Below, in pieces: positions 47,971 to 64,000 of a DNA stretch of 64,000 nt. The notes under the pieces were generated by a model, which made no database searches, was not told the origin of the DNA, and was given only the letters and a program-made list of their open reading frames with translations. Position 1 is the stretch's first letter; every line of letters starts with the position of its first letter. The stretch spans positions 34,472,583-34,536,582 of the forward strand of contig NC_092859.1 of assembly GCF_032062135.1 (NCBI RefSeq). The letters run 5' to 3'. The DNA is from Pyxicephalus adspersus (lineage: Eukaryota; Chordata; Amphibia; Anura; Pyxicephalidae). The translations under genes were made by a program, and so were the position numbers.

Positions 47971-50553
47971 AGAGTGATGCAGGAGTAAAAGCACGATAGG
48001 TATGATCTGCTATAGCTGCTATTAAAATTCCCTTGTTGAATGGCCCTCTATTTTCGTGCAGAAGCTAATCAGCATGATTTTCTAAAGGATTTAGAAAGTT
48101 CACACAATAAAATGTGAAGATTTACTTTATTATCCAATCCTACACATTAAATAGGTAAACATAAATGTTATTTTTACATGATTGGATAATTGAAGTGAAT
48201 ATTTAAAACATTTTCACCATTTTTCCTTATCTATGACCAAGGCACTATCTATTCTAGGCACGCAACAATGTGCAAAGTATCCCAATCCAGCAAATCTGAA
48301 TTAATCTTTCACCGATTTGACTTCAATAAATGGAAATCTCATTGTTTTCTACTGCTATCTTTGCACTCCTGTACTATTTAGGAATGATAATGTGATGCAG
48401 CACATTAAAATATTGCTTTATGTAAAGTATGTTTTGTACTTGTGTATGATAAATGTGGGGAAGACAAATGATGATGTCCATTGCAACCTAATAGATGTTT
48501 TCTATCTGTCTCCTGAAGGAGACTTCATGGCAAACTGGAAACTGACCAAGTGAACCTAGCAGTCAGCTCTTGGGTTTCACCTAAGCATAGTGCTGTCAAT
48601 CCAGGCTTTATGGGTAATGTCACCTGCTGGTAAAATGTAACATGATTCCAGGTTTCATTGGCGATACCATCTGCTAGCAAAATGTAATATTGTAGTGACC
48701 ATAAAAATCAGGATTTTATTTGGGATTCATTGAATTCTATTTAATGTCCCTTTACTCTAACAGCTTGCTGATAACAATTTTATTGGAGAATTCATAATTT
48801 CTTAAAATGAGCTTAAAAAAAGCTTTTTTATTTACTATAGAAAATGGTAAAGGAAAATGGGAAACATCTATTTTTCTTGCACATTATCTATAGCTACAGC
48901 AAGCAAAAACTATTGAATCTAATTTGTAGTTAGGGGGCAACATACCTTCCCCACATATATAAATAGGATCTTTTTTTCTCTTTTTGTGTGTAACTTGTTC
49001 TGTATTGTAAAATATGTGTTGCTCATAGATTAAAACAGATTACTATCTGTAAATGTAAGTTATTATGAGGCATTGGTTTATATGTGTTAGGTTGTTTATT
49101 TTAAATACTTTATGGACTTTCACTGTTGCCTTAGATGCTTATTTTTCGAAATGGTGAATCAACTTTTTTAAATTATATTGTATTATTTAATGTTAAATAT
49201 AAAAACAAATTTATTCTGAAATGTAATGAGTTGTTCTTTTCATATATTTCTAATTACATTTTAAGCTTCTATATTAAAAATGAGTTACACTCCACACCAG
49301 TTGCACCTAAAACCTGTCCTGGTTAGACCATATTTGTACACACCAATGCCTACATGAAGTGGAGTGGATCAAAATGGGCTTTTGCCATAATTGTGAATGA
49401 GTATTTTGCAATAATTGGAAAACATGCACAGCATACTTGCTGGGTAATGCAGACATTTAATTTTTTGCAAGCAACCTGAAGCCACCACTGTATCCCCGAA
49501 GCCAGCTTCTTTGCTGCCAATTCTTCTGGGTTCAGAGCTCTTCAGTCATTGCATGGCCACTGATAATATAACTCCTGCACACACACAGAAGTAACATTGT
49601 CTGGGTCTATTCGTAGCAATGCCATGTACCTAACTGGGCATTAAGCTGAATGACCCTCACTTCTTAAGGTGCAGAAAACAGGTTAAATACTGAGATACAT
49701 GCCACATAATTATTACAGCAAAGTTTTCCAGGTAATATAAACCTGTAAAAAAAAGAGGGAATACTTACCTCTCCTGATGCCAAAACCACCAAACATCACT
49801 CAGATCCTCAGAAATTACCAATAGAAGTCTGCAGGGAAAGCCATGCTTACTGGAGTGTTGGACTCATGGGCCCTCCACAGCTCTTACTGGTTCCTCCTGC
49901 CAATTGCCACCTTATTACAGGAGAGAATAGTAAAATGTAAAAGTCAGGAGGAGGAACAGTAAAAGCTGTGGGAGGCTTGCACAATGTCCTAGACATGAAG
50001 AGGACATTGCAATTACAGATATATCGCATTCATGGCTATGGCATGAAGAAAGCATGTAACATCTGAAAAATAACCAAAAAAAAACATTGAAAAGTCTGTA
50101 CATGCAATCAGATTCCACAGACCCCTTGTTTGGGTCATGGGTGAGTACTTTTAAGGCTGAGCTGTAATTTCTCTTGGTGGCTAAACCATGGTAATATGAA
50201 AACATGCAATTTAATCTCAATGATTTTTCTGCTATTGTAATCCAGGCTGTAAATGGTTCTATTGATGATGCATAAATGTCTTATACTAAATCAGATACTT
50301 GAAGATGAACAATGACTTAAAGACTCTGACCTTTTAACAGAGCATAAGGATTCTGCATTTCATAGTGTATACCAATTTATTGCCAAAATACAAGCACTGA
50401 CGGGTAAAATCAAGCATTCTCTTTACACATCAAATCACTTCCCAAAACATTATTTTATATCTCCAATATATCTCCAATCACAATTAATCAGTAAACACAA
50501 TATAATTGCTCATTTCATTTATTAGCTACTTCCAACAGTTTAAATACGTCACA

Positions 50554-50568
50554 TTTATTTTTTTTATT
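50554..50568 (-). terminator. Possible PRMT8 poly(A) signals
   Basis: Two minus-strand AATAAA hexamers (plus-strand TTTATT at 50554-50559 and 50563-50568) lie about 140 nt after the PRMT8 stop. Mammalian PRMT8 transcripts have a longer 3' UTR, so these may be used only in part or not at all. Confidence 0.35.
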
Positions 50569-50703
50569 CAATCCGCTTCATCCCTTTTCTGTTGCCAGCA
50601 CAGTAAGTCTTCGTTGCTACGGGCTCGCTTTCCATCGCCGTGCAGCTCCCAAAGAACCCAGTGGCTTCAAGTATGGCAGGATGAGGGTTAATGGGACCTT
50701 GTC

Positions 50704-54742
<4,039 letters not shown>

Positions 54743-55974
54743 TCACCCGGCTGAGTGTTTCAGTTATTTAACAATATAGGAAACACAACTCTAGGTCTAA
54801 AGAGTGAAACTTCACACTAATTTAAAGGGCAGATACAGAAACTCGAGTGAGACCGTCTTACAGCTGTCATTTAAATAATTTTCTTATGCTAAATCACATT
54901 TGCAGGTATTGCCACCAAAATGATCATTCGTAATACTTATGCTGGCGGTACAGACAGCTTTCTGTTGAGCATTCTGTTCTTTGGAGAGGGCAAGCATGAG
55001 GTGCCCAAGGTAATTTCTAAATTCAAAAACACATTTGGCAGCTGCTTATAGCTGATCTTACAGATTTAAGACCTTACATGCCTTTGAATTTATTTTTAAG
55101 GTCCTACAATTGCTCTCAACCTACTTCCTGAGCTATTAGTCCTATTTTCTTATCATTCCATGTTTTTTTCTTCTAATAGAGGGATGCTGGTGAATGCAGT
55201 TTATCTTTTGGTTTTTCCACTTTTCACATACTTACACCCAGTTACATCATTATTCAAGTTAAATAATAACTGACTTACCTGCCACCTCAAATCCAGCGAT
55301 AAGTGGAAATGAGGTGCAGTGCAGTGTGCAAACACATCTGGACTATGAAACAGGTATTCTGTTCACCTCCTTGCTTCTATATACTGTTTGTATTCACTTA
55401 TCAACCTGATTGCTTTTAGCCTTAAAGCGGAACCAAAGCAAAATCACTTACCTTTACTTCCTCAGATCTCTTGATCCCTCTGGAGCTGTCTTCCATATGG
55501 TCCTACGCTGTCCTGGTTTCTGGCTTCATCATGACTGCGGAAGCTCCGGGTGCTGCCATCTTTCTTCTTCTTTTTCTGTCCTCTGGCTATGTTACCGAAT
55601 TTAGCACTGCGCGGGGCGTGAAATTGGATGACGTAGCCTGCTGTAATAGTAAAAACAAATGCCAATCTTACTGCGCATGCGTGAGATTGACACCTTTTTT
55701 TTAGTGACTGAAAAACTTTTTCTGTGCATGCCCAGTCGTCTTCAGGCATGCGCAGAAGGAGCGCGTGACATATGTATCCCAGGAGGCTCTGCACACCCAT
55801 TTAGTCTTTACGGCTGAGGCGTTAAAGACAAAAGAGGAGGGGCTTAACCATTAAAAAAAAAGCATTTTATGAAAAGAAAAAATACATTTTTACTTTCTAT
55901 ATAAGGGTGTGTACACTTCATATAAAGTAAGAATTGTGGTGATTTGTCTGATATAAGCCAGTTTTCAGTCTAAT

Positions 55975-56430
55975 CCCAGACTAAATTAAAGGTCCCAACA
56001 CTGAACCCTGGGGTACACCACTAATACCCTTAGACCATTCAGAGTATGAATCATTAAGCACAACTCTCTTGATGCATTCTTTAGGCCAGTTCTCTATCCA
56101 TTTACTAATTGAACTTTCTAAACCTATTGACCCTAACTTGCATATTAACCGTCTGCGGGGTACAGTGTCAAATGCTTTAGCAAAGTCTAAGTACAACTTC
56201 TATTCCACTATCCACCTGTTTACTTACTTCCTCATAAAAAGAGAGTACATTTCTAGTAGAACTCTTTTATGTGGTTCTTTATCAAACTTTCTAGAACCTT
56301 TCTAACTATAGTTACACTTACCAGCCTGTATTTCCTAATAATGAAAATGTACTTCCATTTACTGGGCCATTTTCAAAGACAGGTACCACATTGGTCTTTA
56401 GCCAATCCACTGGTACTATGCCAGTGCTTA
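55975..56430 (-). pseudogene. LINE reverse transcriptase fragment (CR1/L2/Rex-like)
   Basis: On the minus strand, LDFAKAFDTVPRRRLICKLG and ISGVPQGSVLGPLI are hallmark blocks of non-LTR RT. Upstream, in broken frames, VPVDWLKTNVVPVFENG is the decayed W-x-x-x-x-VVP-x-F block. Both ends are truncated and there are stops. Whether it is CR1, L2 or Rex1 cannot be decided from this piece. Confidence 0.8.
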
Positions 56431-58412
56431 AACAGTCTCTAAAAATTAGAAACAATGGCTTTGAAATTATCCCAGCTCTTTGAGGACACAGGGGTGTAAT
56501 CCATAAGGTCTTCTAGGCTGAATGATGCCCAGTGATGCTCAATTAAGAAGACTGTAGAAACGTGAGTGCAGGGAAATAGGACCACCCCTGAGGAAGATGC
56601 AACTATGGTACCTTGCTTTTACAATGTATTTCTACCAAGAGGAACACTGACATCATTGCATAGTAAGAGGGACAGAATCAGAAGCTAGGATATGGGTTTT
56701 AAGATGGATAGCCAGGCTCAAAATAAGTAAACATAAGTAAAAACAAATTGTAATAAGACAGGTCCTTTATTGCAGAAGAGACGTGTGATGTCCATTCCAC
56801 AATAAAATAAACACACCTGCCTGAATGCGTTTTTTTATTTTCACTCCCCTGTTCGCGTTCTGTCACAGGTGCCACCATCTTCTTTCTCTTCTCTTCTAGG
56901 GTGTTATCTTCGGCCATCTTGATTGGCTGAGCCAGGAGTTCTGGCATTCTTCTTTTGTAAAAGAAGACAGCAAACAGGTAAGTAATTACAGTATATTGCA
57001 GAAGGGACATCACCTGTCCCTTTCTGCAGTAAAGACCTGCCTGATCAAGGCAGAACTACAATTCCACTTTAAAAAAGGACAAATATAAAAGTTATATATA
57101 TAAAAGTTATTTTTTTTATAAAAGGGTTTAAAAAAGAATATAAAAAATATGAAAAAGAATATTCAAATTTTTGCATAAGCCCAATCGTGACTAGTTCTCT
57201 TTAAAGTAATTTGGTGATTTATATGTACTACATAGGATTAACCTTTTTTTCTCAGTACAAAATACAAGTCCCCAGATGTCACAATAATCCAGTGTTCTAG
57301 AAGGCGGTAATATGTAATTTTCTTTTTCTGGAAAGACACATTGACAGGGGTCTCAGCAAACAAGCTTCCAAATGTTCATGTCTGCTGCTGGCCTAATACT
57401 GTGACAGTCAGTAAATTGAAACTGAAAACCATTTTTTTCCCAAAGCCTATCTTTAGAAAACCATTTTCATCACATCACCGAAATGCTGCTTATTTTAAAT
57501 CACTTATACTTGCATGGAAATTGAAGTAAATCTCACTAATATAGTTTTCCTTCACAAATGTTACCAGTAGATTTAGCTCAGCATAATCTTCCATGTCAGA
57601 AAAGCTGATTTATCTTCTCCCAAAGCCAAAAGTTTTTTTAGGGTTGCTGCCAATATGGATCTCATGTTGTGTTTGTGACAGTGGGGCTTAGAGACATAGT
57701 TGGCTGGCGTGAAGACCTGGGAAGATGGGTGACGTTGACCCCCAGGTGACAATGCTCAGGCTCAGCCATATGGCTGATAGACATGGGCACTGCATCATAT
57801 GAGTAGGACTCATGCCCTTCCATAGCCAGGGTATGCGCCTGGTATTTTGCATTAATTATGGAGGTGTGGGGAGCAATAAAGATTATTAGTAGTTCACAGG
57901 GGGTGGCCTTCAAATAAACAGTAACCTGTTTTCCCGTATGAAGAGGCTCATTCTAGAGATGTCCGTGTACATGATAAAATTTCCTAGGGCTCGTTCCCAG
58001 TTGACATAGTGTGCATATTGCAAGGTTATCAGACATTGCACAGAGAGTAAATATTCCTACTTATACATTGCACTGCAGTTTTTACAGCACACTGCTACAC
58101 ACATTTCTGTTCATCTTTGTGCACTGCTTCATTTATTGTAATAAAAAGGGTCAGCATCACAACGGAGAGCCACACAGGTGGTTTTTCGTTACCATGCTTT
58201 GTGGTATTCTGATTCTGTGGGAATGAGGCCTTCCACTGTGAATACCAGTAATTTTCAGGGAACCATGACCCACTGATGGACACAGGAGTAAGCCGTCTGT
58301 GTCTCCTGATGTCAAGTCAGAAGACTGTCATGTTTTCTTATCATGTATCACTGACAGATCCAATACATTTCTGTGAAGCTGCCATGGCCACATATTGAAG
58401 TACTTTTTATTT

Positions 58413-58494
58413 TATTATTATTATTGAACAGTATTTATATAGCACCAACATATTATGCAGCGCTGTACATTAAATAGGGGTTGCAAATGACAGA
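58413..58494 (-). mobile_element. LINE/SINE tail cut by assembly gap
   Basis: TTATTATTATTATTGAACAG and ATATAGCACCAACATATTATGC then AGCGCTGTACATT are the reverse complement of the tail at 44.2 kb. The repeat runs directly into the gap. Confidence 0.7.
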
Positions 58495-59324
58495 NNNNNN
58501 NNNNNNNNNNNNNNNNNNNNNNNNNNNNNNNNNNNNNNNNNNNNNNNNNNNNNNNNNNNNNNNNNNNNNNNNNNNNNNNNNNNNNNNNNNNNNNNNNNNN
58601 NNNNNNNNNNNNNNNNNNNNNNNNNNNNNNNNNNNNNNNNNNNNNNNNNNNNNNNNNNNNNNNNNNNNNNNNNNNNNNNNNNNNNNNNNNNNNNNNNNNN
58701 NNNNNNNNNNNNNNNNNNNNNNNNNNNNNNNNNNNNNNNNNNNNNNNNNNNNNNNNNNNNNNNNNNNNNNNNNNNNNNNNNNNNNNNNNNNNNNNNNNNN
58801 NNNNNNNNNNNNNNNNNNNNNNNNNNNNNNNNNNNNNNNNNNNNNNNNNNNNNNNNNNNNNNNNNNNNNNNNNNNNNNNNNNNNNNNNNNNNNNNNNNNN
58901 NNNNNNNNNNNNNNNNNNNNNNNNNNNNNNNNNNNNNNNNNNNNNNNNNNNNNNNNNNNNNNNNNNNNNNNNNNNNNNNNNNNNNNNNNNNNNNNNNNNN
59001 NNNNNNNNNNNNNNNNNNNNNNNNNNNNNNNNNNNNNNNNNNNNNNNNNNNNNNNNNNNNNNNNNNNNNNNNNNNNNNNNNNNNNNNNNNNNNNNNNNNN
59101 NNNNNNNNNNNNNNNNNNNNNNNNNNNNNNNNNNNNNNNNNNNNNNNNNNNNNNNNNNNNNNNNNNNNNNNNNNNNNNNNNNNNNNNNNNNNNNNNNNNN
59201 NNNNNNNNNNNNNNNNNNNNNNNNNNNNNNNNNNNNNNNNNNNNNNNNNNNNNNNNNNNNNNNNNNNNNNNNNNNNNNNNNNNNNNNNNNNNNNNNNNNN
59301 NNNNNNNNNNNNNNNNNNNNNNNN
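58495..59324. other. Assembly gap
   Basis: 830 undetermined bases. Frames reported across it are artefacts. A PRMT8 exon could lie inside. Confidence 0.99.
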
Positions 59325-62082
59325 GGGGAGATTTAGAATTAGGTAAATACATGTAAGTGGTTCCTCTGGATTTAATGAAGCCATAACATAGAAATGCAGA
59401 ATGATGGCAGTTAGTAGCATCTGACACTGTTAGAAGGCTTGTATTTATTAAATGACATGGCTAAAATGGCTAAAGTGACAAGGCACATATAGGAACATAA
59501 TTTCCATTTATACTAGGAGGCATGTATTACAGAAAATAACTTCTTTATCCTTTGGTTCCACAGGCTTCCTCCACATGGAGGACTGGTACCACAAAGCCAC
59601 TGCTTTTCTCTATTGTGGTTACCAATCTTGTAGATGTCATCATGTACAATACAAGAGCAGCAGTAACTGTTCTGCATTGTGTTTGATGGCATGGAGGGCC
59701 CATCCAAAACAGTGCCATCCAAAAGAGTGCCAAGAGTGAGTCCAAGATATAAGGTAAGACTTATCCACTAGACTAAAACTAAATAAGAAATTGTTTTTTG
59801 TAAATTGATTTCAGCTTTATCTGGAAGACAGTAATAGAATATTTTTCATTTTAGTACTCCTTTAAACAGAAATGTTATTTTTGTTGATCAATACTTAAAA
59901 CTTAAAATCTAAAATGTATCTTTGTTTAAAAAAAACATGCTTTGTTTCATCAGAGATTTTGGTTTAATGAACGAGATAAAATGTTTAGAAACAGTTTCTA
60001 CAGTTTCTACATGCAAGGTGCTAATTAAAAAAGAAAATATTTTTATCTCTGGAGAACAGACACAGTTGTTTTCTTAGGAAATGCATTAGCCTTTTCTTTG
60101 CTAAAAAGTGATTGCTGTGAAATTAACCTTACAAATAAAGTTACACATTCCAACCCAGATAAAAATAGTATGGGAATCTGGTCTAAAATAACCTGTCATA
60201 AAATTAGTTGAATGTTAATGTAGCTTACTATTATTCATTCCTTGGCCCTTCCTTAAATGGATTCTATACAGAGAAGAAAAAATGATATTTAGGGTATTTC
60301 TAATAGTCACAAACTTCTACATCCATGATTTAAGTCCATCATAGACTCACCAAGTTTGACCTGTGCCAAGAACGGTGTGGAAAGGGATCTACTCAACACG
60401 GACTCGGAAAAGTGTTAAGAAAAAACTTACATAGGTTAGAATTCTTGTTTGAAGTTTCACTTCAAAGCCAAGCTTGGTTCATCATAGTAGTAATGGACAT
60501 ATGAAATGATGTAATGTAGACTGGGACAAAGATAAAAAGACAAAATACATAGATACAAAGATAAAAGACATAATAGAGATTGGATTCCTGCCCTTTTTTA
60601 GGCTCATTCATAAAGGTAGCGAGAGGACAACAGATAAGGGAGCCAGTTTGTTTTTATTGATCACAATAGTTAAAACAAGTAACCAACACATTTCAGGGGG
60701 TCTCGCTGCTACTTCTTTATCAGGGTCTTAGAAGAAACAGAATAAATGGATATTCTGACCAAACTCCTGTTACCTTTTACTCCTTTGACCTAATTGAACA
60801 CACACACTTGCAACAAATTCCACTCCAAATCCAAAGTTTGGCATAGTTATCCAGTCTTTGTTATCCGTACAAGTCCTAATAAAACGAAGCAAGGGAGCCT
60901 TCAAGAGGTGCTGGCTATTTGTTACTATTGAAATCAAAAAACACAAACTCACAGCCACATCTATGGCACTCTGTTCTATCTATATCTTTAAAGATTGTTT
61001 CAGAGACCCAGCTGCACCCATTGTTTTATAAAAGGCTGTCTCTATTTCAAAACTACAACACCTATATAGACCAGGGTCCCGTACTCCACCAACACTCCTC
61101 TCAAACATAGCTGTGAACTAAGTGATCTCCCCAATGTTGCTTTATGAAAGGATAAATAATGTAATGAATCTCAGAACCCTGACTAAGTTAAGGACAATGG
61201 TCCCATGACTGGAAAGTAAAGCTTTATTTTTCACACCTGGGAGCTGCCGAAAAAAATCTACAGATAGCAAATGAGTACATGGGAATATAATACCCCTTAC
61301 CTATTACCATAAGGGGTTAAATAAGTTCTGTAGAACACATACTTGCCAACTTTGTTTATAAATCACCACACATTATGTCCCCAGAAGTAAATCTATCCTC
61401 AATGTCATCCAGCATTGTTAATCTGTCAGTGATGATGAAAATTGACCACTAAACCTAATCTGCCGAGTGCCATCATTACACTGACAGATTCTTTGACTTG
61501 AGAATATAAATCCATGTTTGGTTATGTTTATATATGTGACCCTGTTAATGGCTCATTTAGTAAATTTGCAAAATTTCACAATTGCAGGAATGTTGACGTG
61601 TTGATTATAGTATTAGAATGTTAAAACTTTTGCCTATCTCTACCCAAAAGCAAGAACATTCTTAAAGATGGGAATGAAGGTTTAAAATGTATGGGTAACA
61701 TTCTTTTCCATGCAGTGGTGATTAAAAAAATATATGTTTCTAAAAATAAAACAAATACATATTGAAATGTAAATCATCTTTGGGAAAAATATCACTCATG
61801 CAATATCATTAGCTTTAGATCTAATAGAGATCCTGCTGATGACTCTGTTTGGCTTTAGATCTGAGCTAAACTAGGGCTAAGGATCAAAAGAAACTCCCTG
61901 TAGAATGCATGTCTGTGAGTGTATTTATACACTGCGTTGTCATAATCAGCTGTTTTAATTATTTAGCACACAGCCTTTTCATGTTTAACCAGCAGACAAA
62001 CTATATCAAATGTAGACACTGTGGTCAGTTGTTTTTTAAAGATCAAAGGTCAATCTACTGTACTAGAGTTTAAAAAAAAACA

Positions 62083-62086
62083 ATTT

Positions 62087-62137
<51 letters not shown>

Positions 62138-62145
62138 ACATACAG
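62083..62145. repeat. (TA)n/(CA)n microsatellite
   Basis: About 20 TA dinucleotides followed by ACACACATACACATACA, directly next to the Tc1 remnant. Confidence 0.95.
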
Positions 62146-62147
62146 TC

Positions 62148-62812
62148 ACAACAGCCACCTTGCTAATACTGATTTGACCCATTTTTACCAGAACTGCTGT
62201 CATTCTTAATGGCTTCTTCATGAAATCAGCAAGGTGCTGGAAACATTCCTTAGAGATTTGGACCGATTAGTGAGCTGCACACCCATGTTGCAAATGTCCC
62301 ATTCCACCACATCCCAAAGGTGCTCTGTTGAACTAAAATCTGTTCACTGAAACTCTCAGTTATGTTCAAGAAATCCATTTGAGATTTGAGGCAGGATGTA
62401 TCCATGCTTTCATGTAGTTGACATCAAATTCTGGCCCTACCATCTGAACATTGTAGCAAAAATCTAAACTCATAAGACCAGGCAATGTTTCCAATCTTCT
62501 CTTGTCCAATTGAGCCTCAGGTGCCTGTCCTTGAAAGCTGAAGCTGAAAGAAGTGGCACCCATTGTGGTCTCCTGTTGCTGTATCTCATCTTCTACAAGG
62601 TTCAACAAACTGTGTATTTAGAGATGCATTACTGTATACCTTGGTTTTACCAGTAACAACTGGATATTTGAATTACTGTGGCCTTTCTAATAGCTCAAAC
62701 CAGTTTGGCCATTCTTCTCTGACCATCTGGCATCAAAAGGGTAATTTTAATCAGGAAACTTTTTCACTGAAAATGATTCCCTTTATCCAACCATTTTGTG
62801 TAAACCCTGCAA
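62148..62812 (-). mobile_element. Tc1-type transposon remnant, minus strand
   Basis: The plus strand carries ACCACATCCCAAAGGTGCTCT, GGATGTATCCATGCTTTCATG and ACCATCTGAACATTG, the reverse complement of a Tc1 transposase gene. In its coding frame (minus strand) GNIAWSYEFRFLLQCSDGRARI is visible. The DE of the usual SDESRF motif is altered to YE, and a stop follows. The middle of the gene is deleted near 62390. Confidence 0.75.
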
Positions 62813-64000
62813 AGTTCTAAATTGGGTCAGTAGGAGTGGACTTCCTAATTCGTGTGCTGTATAACTTTGATTCTCTCCCTGCCAATAACTAATCATAATT
62901 GGACTTCCAAAGCAGAATTACATCTGATTGGTGGCTGTAAGAAAAGTCTTAATAGTAGTGTTTGTTTTTTTTACATTTGTATGTGAGAAGCAGCATAAAG
63001 GTAGGCCCGGAGCAAAACGAAAGAAACAGAATAGGCAGAGAGTCTACATGACTAGGTGCTAAGGGGAAAAAAGCGATTTAAGGAAGGGGAGGAGTATGAA
63101 GGTGGTGTGATAGTAGTAAGCAGTTAGCTTTGGTGGTTGGTTAAAAGAGCTGGACAGGAAGTGGTGGGCAGCTGAAGGTGCATGGTAGTGGAGTGAGCTA
63201 AACACCCACCCACCCAGGTTTTATTTATTGTGGAGCTAGGGGTTGTAAAGGGGGGTTGGGCGGTTGGGGACCTGGGAAGGCAGTGGACTTTTGGAGGCTG
63301 TAATGTGGTAAAAGGCGAATTTTTGGTGGTATGATGTCCATGAGGGTTACAGTATTGATGGTTAACAGCTAGTTAAGGATGGCAGTGAGTCTGGGGATGA
63401 CTGAAATCGGCACCAGAGGCGCGCCTGACGGGGGGGGGGGTATGTGCCTAGGGGGCAAAAATATCAATATGCTGCAGGATCACCATACAGACGGAAGACT
63501 GCGCAGTGGTGCAGTAAAACAATGCCTGGATGGAAAACTGAAAAACTTGAAAGGTTAGCTGTGCTCTTTGTTTGCCTCTCAAGGTCTAATTTTCCATTTT
63601 GACAGGTGAGTACATCAAATAAAAAGTATGATGTAAACAGCTGATATTTGATACCTTTTCACAAAATAAAGTTTCTTTATGTGCATTTTAGATGACATAA
63701 AAATTACAACAGTGGCCGTTTTGTTCTCACAATGTGCATTTTGTTTCATGGCACAGAGAGATTACAACCCCACCTTTACAAAAGCATAAAAGTGAAACAA
63801 TAATGTAACACATAGCTGGAATTTATATATTTTGAATGGAGCAATTACTTATCATTAGACGGTCACACATTGTTGGAGGCATTAGTCATGCCATTAAAGA
63901 CTAATGTGTGGGCGTAGTGAATGGCAGAGGCTGATAAAATGCATGGATTGTCCTTAAAAATAACAAAAATGTGCAGTCACATACAATTCACTGTATTACA

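Larger units (their letters stand above)
45217..50553. other. Region between the convergent 3' ends of CRACR2A and PRMT8
   Basis: No coding exon recognised. It has the CTCF-like motif (45368-45381) and a palindromic MITE (47826-47970). Another AT-rich fold-back lies at about 48090-48215 (TTTACTTTATTATCCAATC and GATTGGATAATTGAAGTGAA inverted). Confidence 0.6.

Noticed and set aside
58453..59427. Three long open frames across 58453-59427
   Set aside because: They consist almost only of undetermined bases in the assembly gap.

Overview
This is vertebrate nuclear DNA, most likely from a frog (a neobatrachian, possibly ranoid; placed from gene content and repeat style, not from a database match). 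It is AT-rich, intron-dominated and full of MITEs, Tc1 remnants, LINE/SINE tails and tyrosine-recombinase retrotransposons. There is no prokaryotic organisation: no operons, CRISPR or rRNA. Almost every short open frame is chance sequence or lies inside a transposon.

Main gene: the + strand carries what looks like the complete coding part of CRACR2A (EFCAB4B), a calcium-sensing large Rab GTPase. I placed 17 coding exons between 4348 and 45034. Every junction is GT-AG, all phases match, and the lengths sum to 2166 nt (721 codons plus stop). Domains in order are an EF-hand pair, a coiled coil, an acidic/serine-rich linker and a Rab GTPase domain with G1-G5 motifs and a C-terminal Cys-Cys. An AATAAA lies 177 nt after the stop. 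A 5' untranslated exon probably lies upstream, because the first coding exon starts behind a splice acceptor.

Second gene: the minus strand carries the last two coding exons of PRMT8 (50704-50787 and 54431-54552), convergent with CRACR2A. In mammals these genes are also convergent neighbours, so this is conserved synteny. Earlier PRMT8 exons must lie beyond 64000 or in the 830-base gap. A consensus-quality CTCF-type motif (45368-45381) sits just past the CRACR2A poly(A) signal, between the two genes.

Introns and flanks: two decayed Ngaro/DIRS-like retrotransposons lie on the minus strand inside CRACR2A introns 5 (about 14.0-17.2 kb) and 11 (about 29.85-32.9 kb), with RT, RNase H, tyrosine recombinase and SGNH-hydrolase remnants. 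Four copies of a Harbinger-like MITE with TTA target duplications are at 7.3, 20.0, 22.0 and 35.6 kb. A hAT-type MITE with a perfect 8-bp duplication is at 52.0 kb. Tc1 remnants are at 12.6, 29.1 and 62.2 kb. A LINE RT fragment is at 56 kb, and LINE/SINE tails are at 1.7, 20.9, 44.1 and 58.4 kb. Assembly gaps are 26311-26436 and 58495-59324.

I found no clearly new biological system. The most useful observations are the complete frog CRACR2A model with a built-in way to make a Rab-less short form, the convergent PRMT8 arrangement with a possible boundary element, and the structure and damage of the SGNH-carrying Ngaro-like elements.
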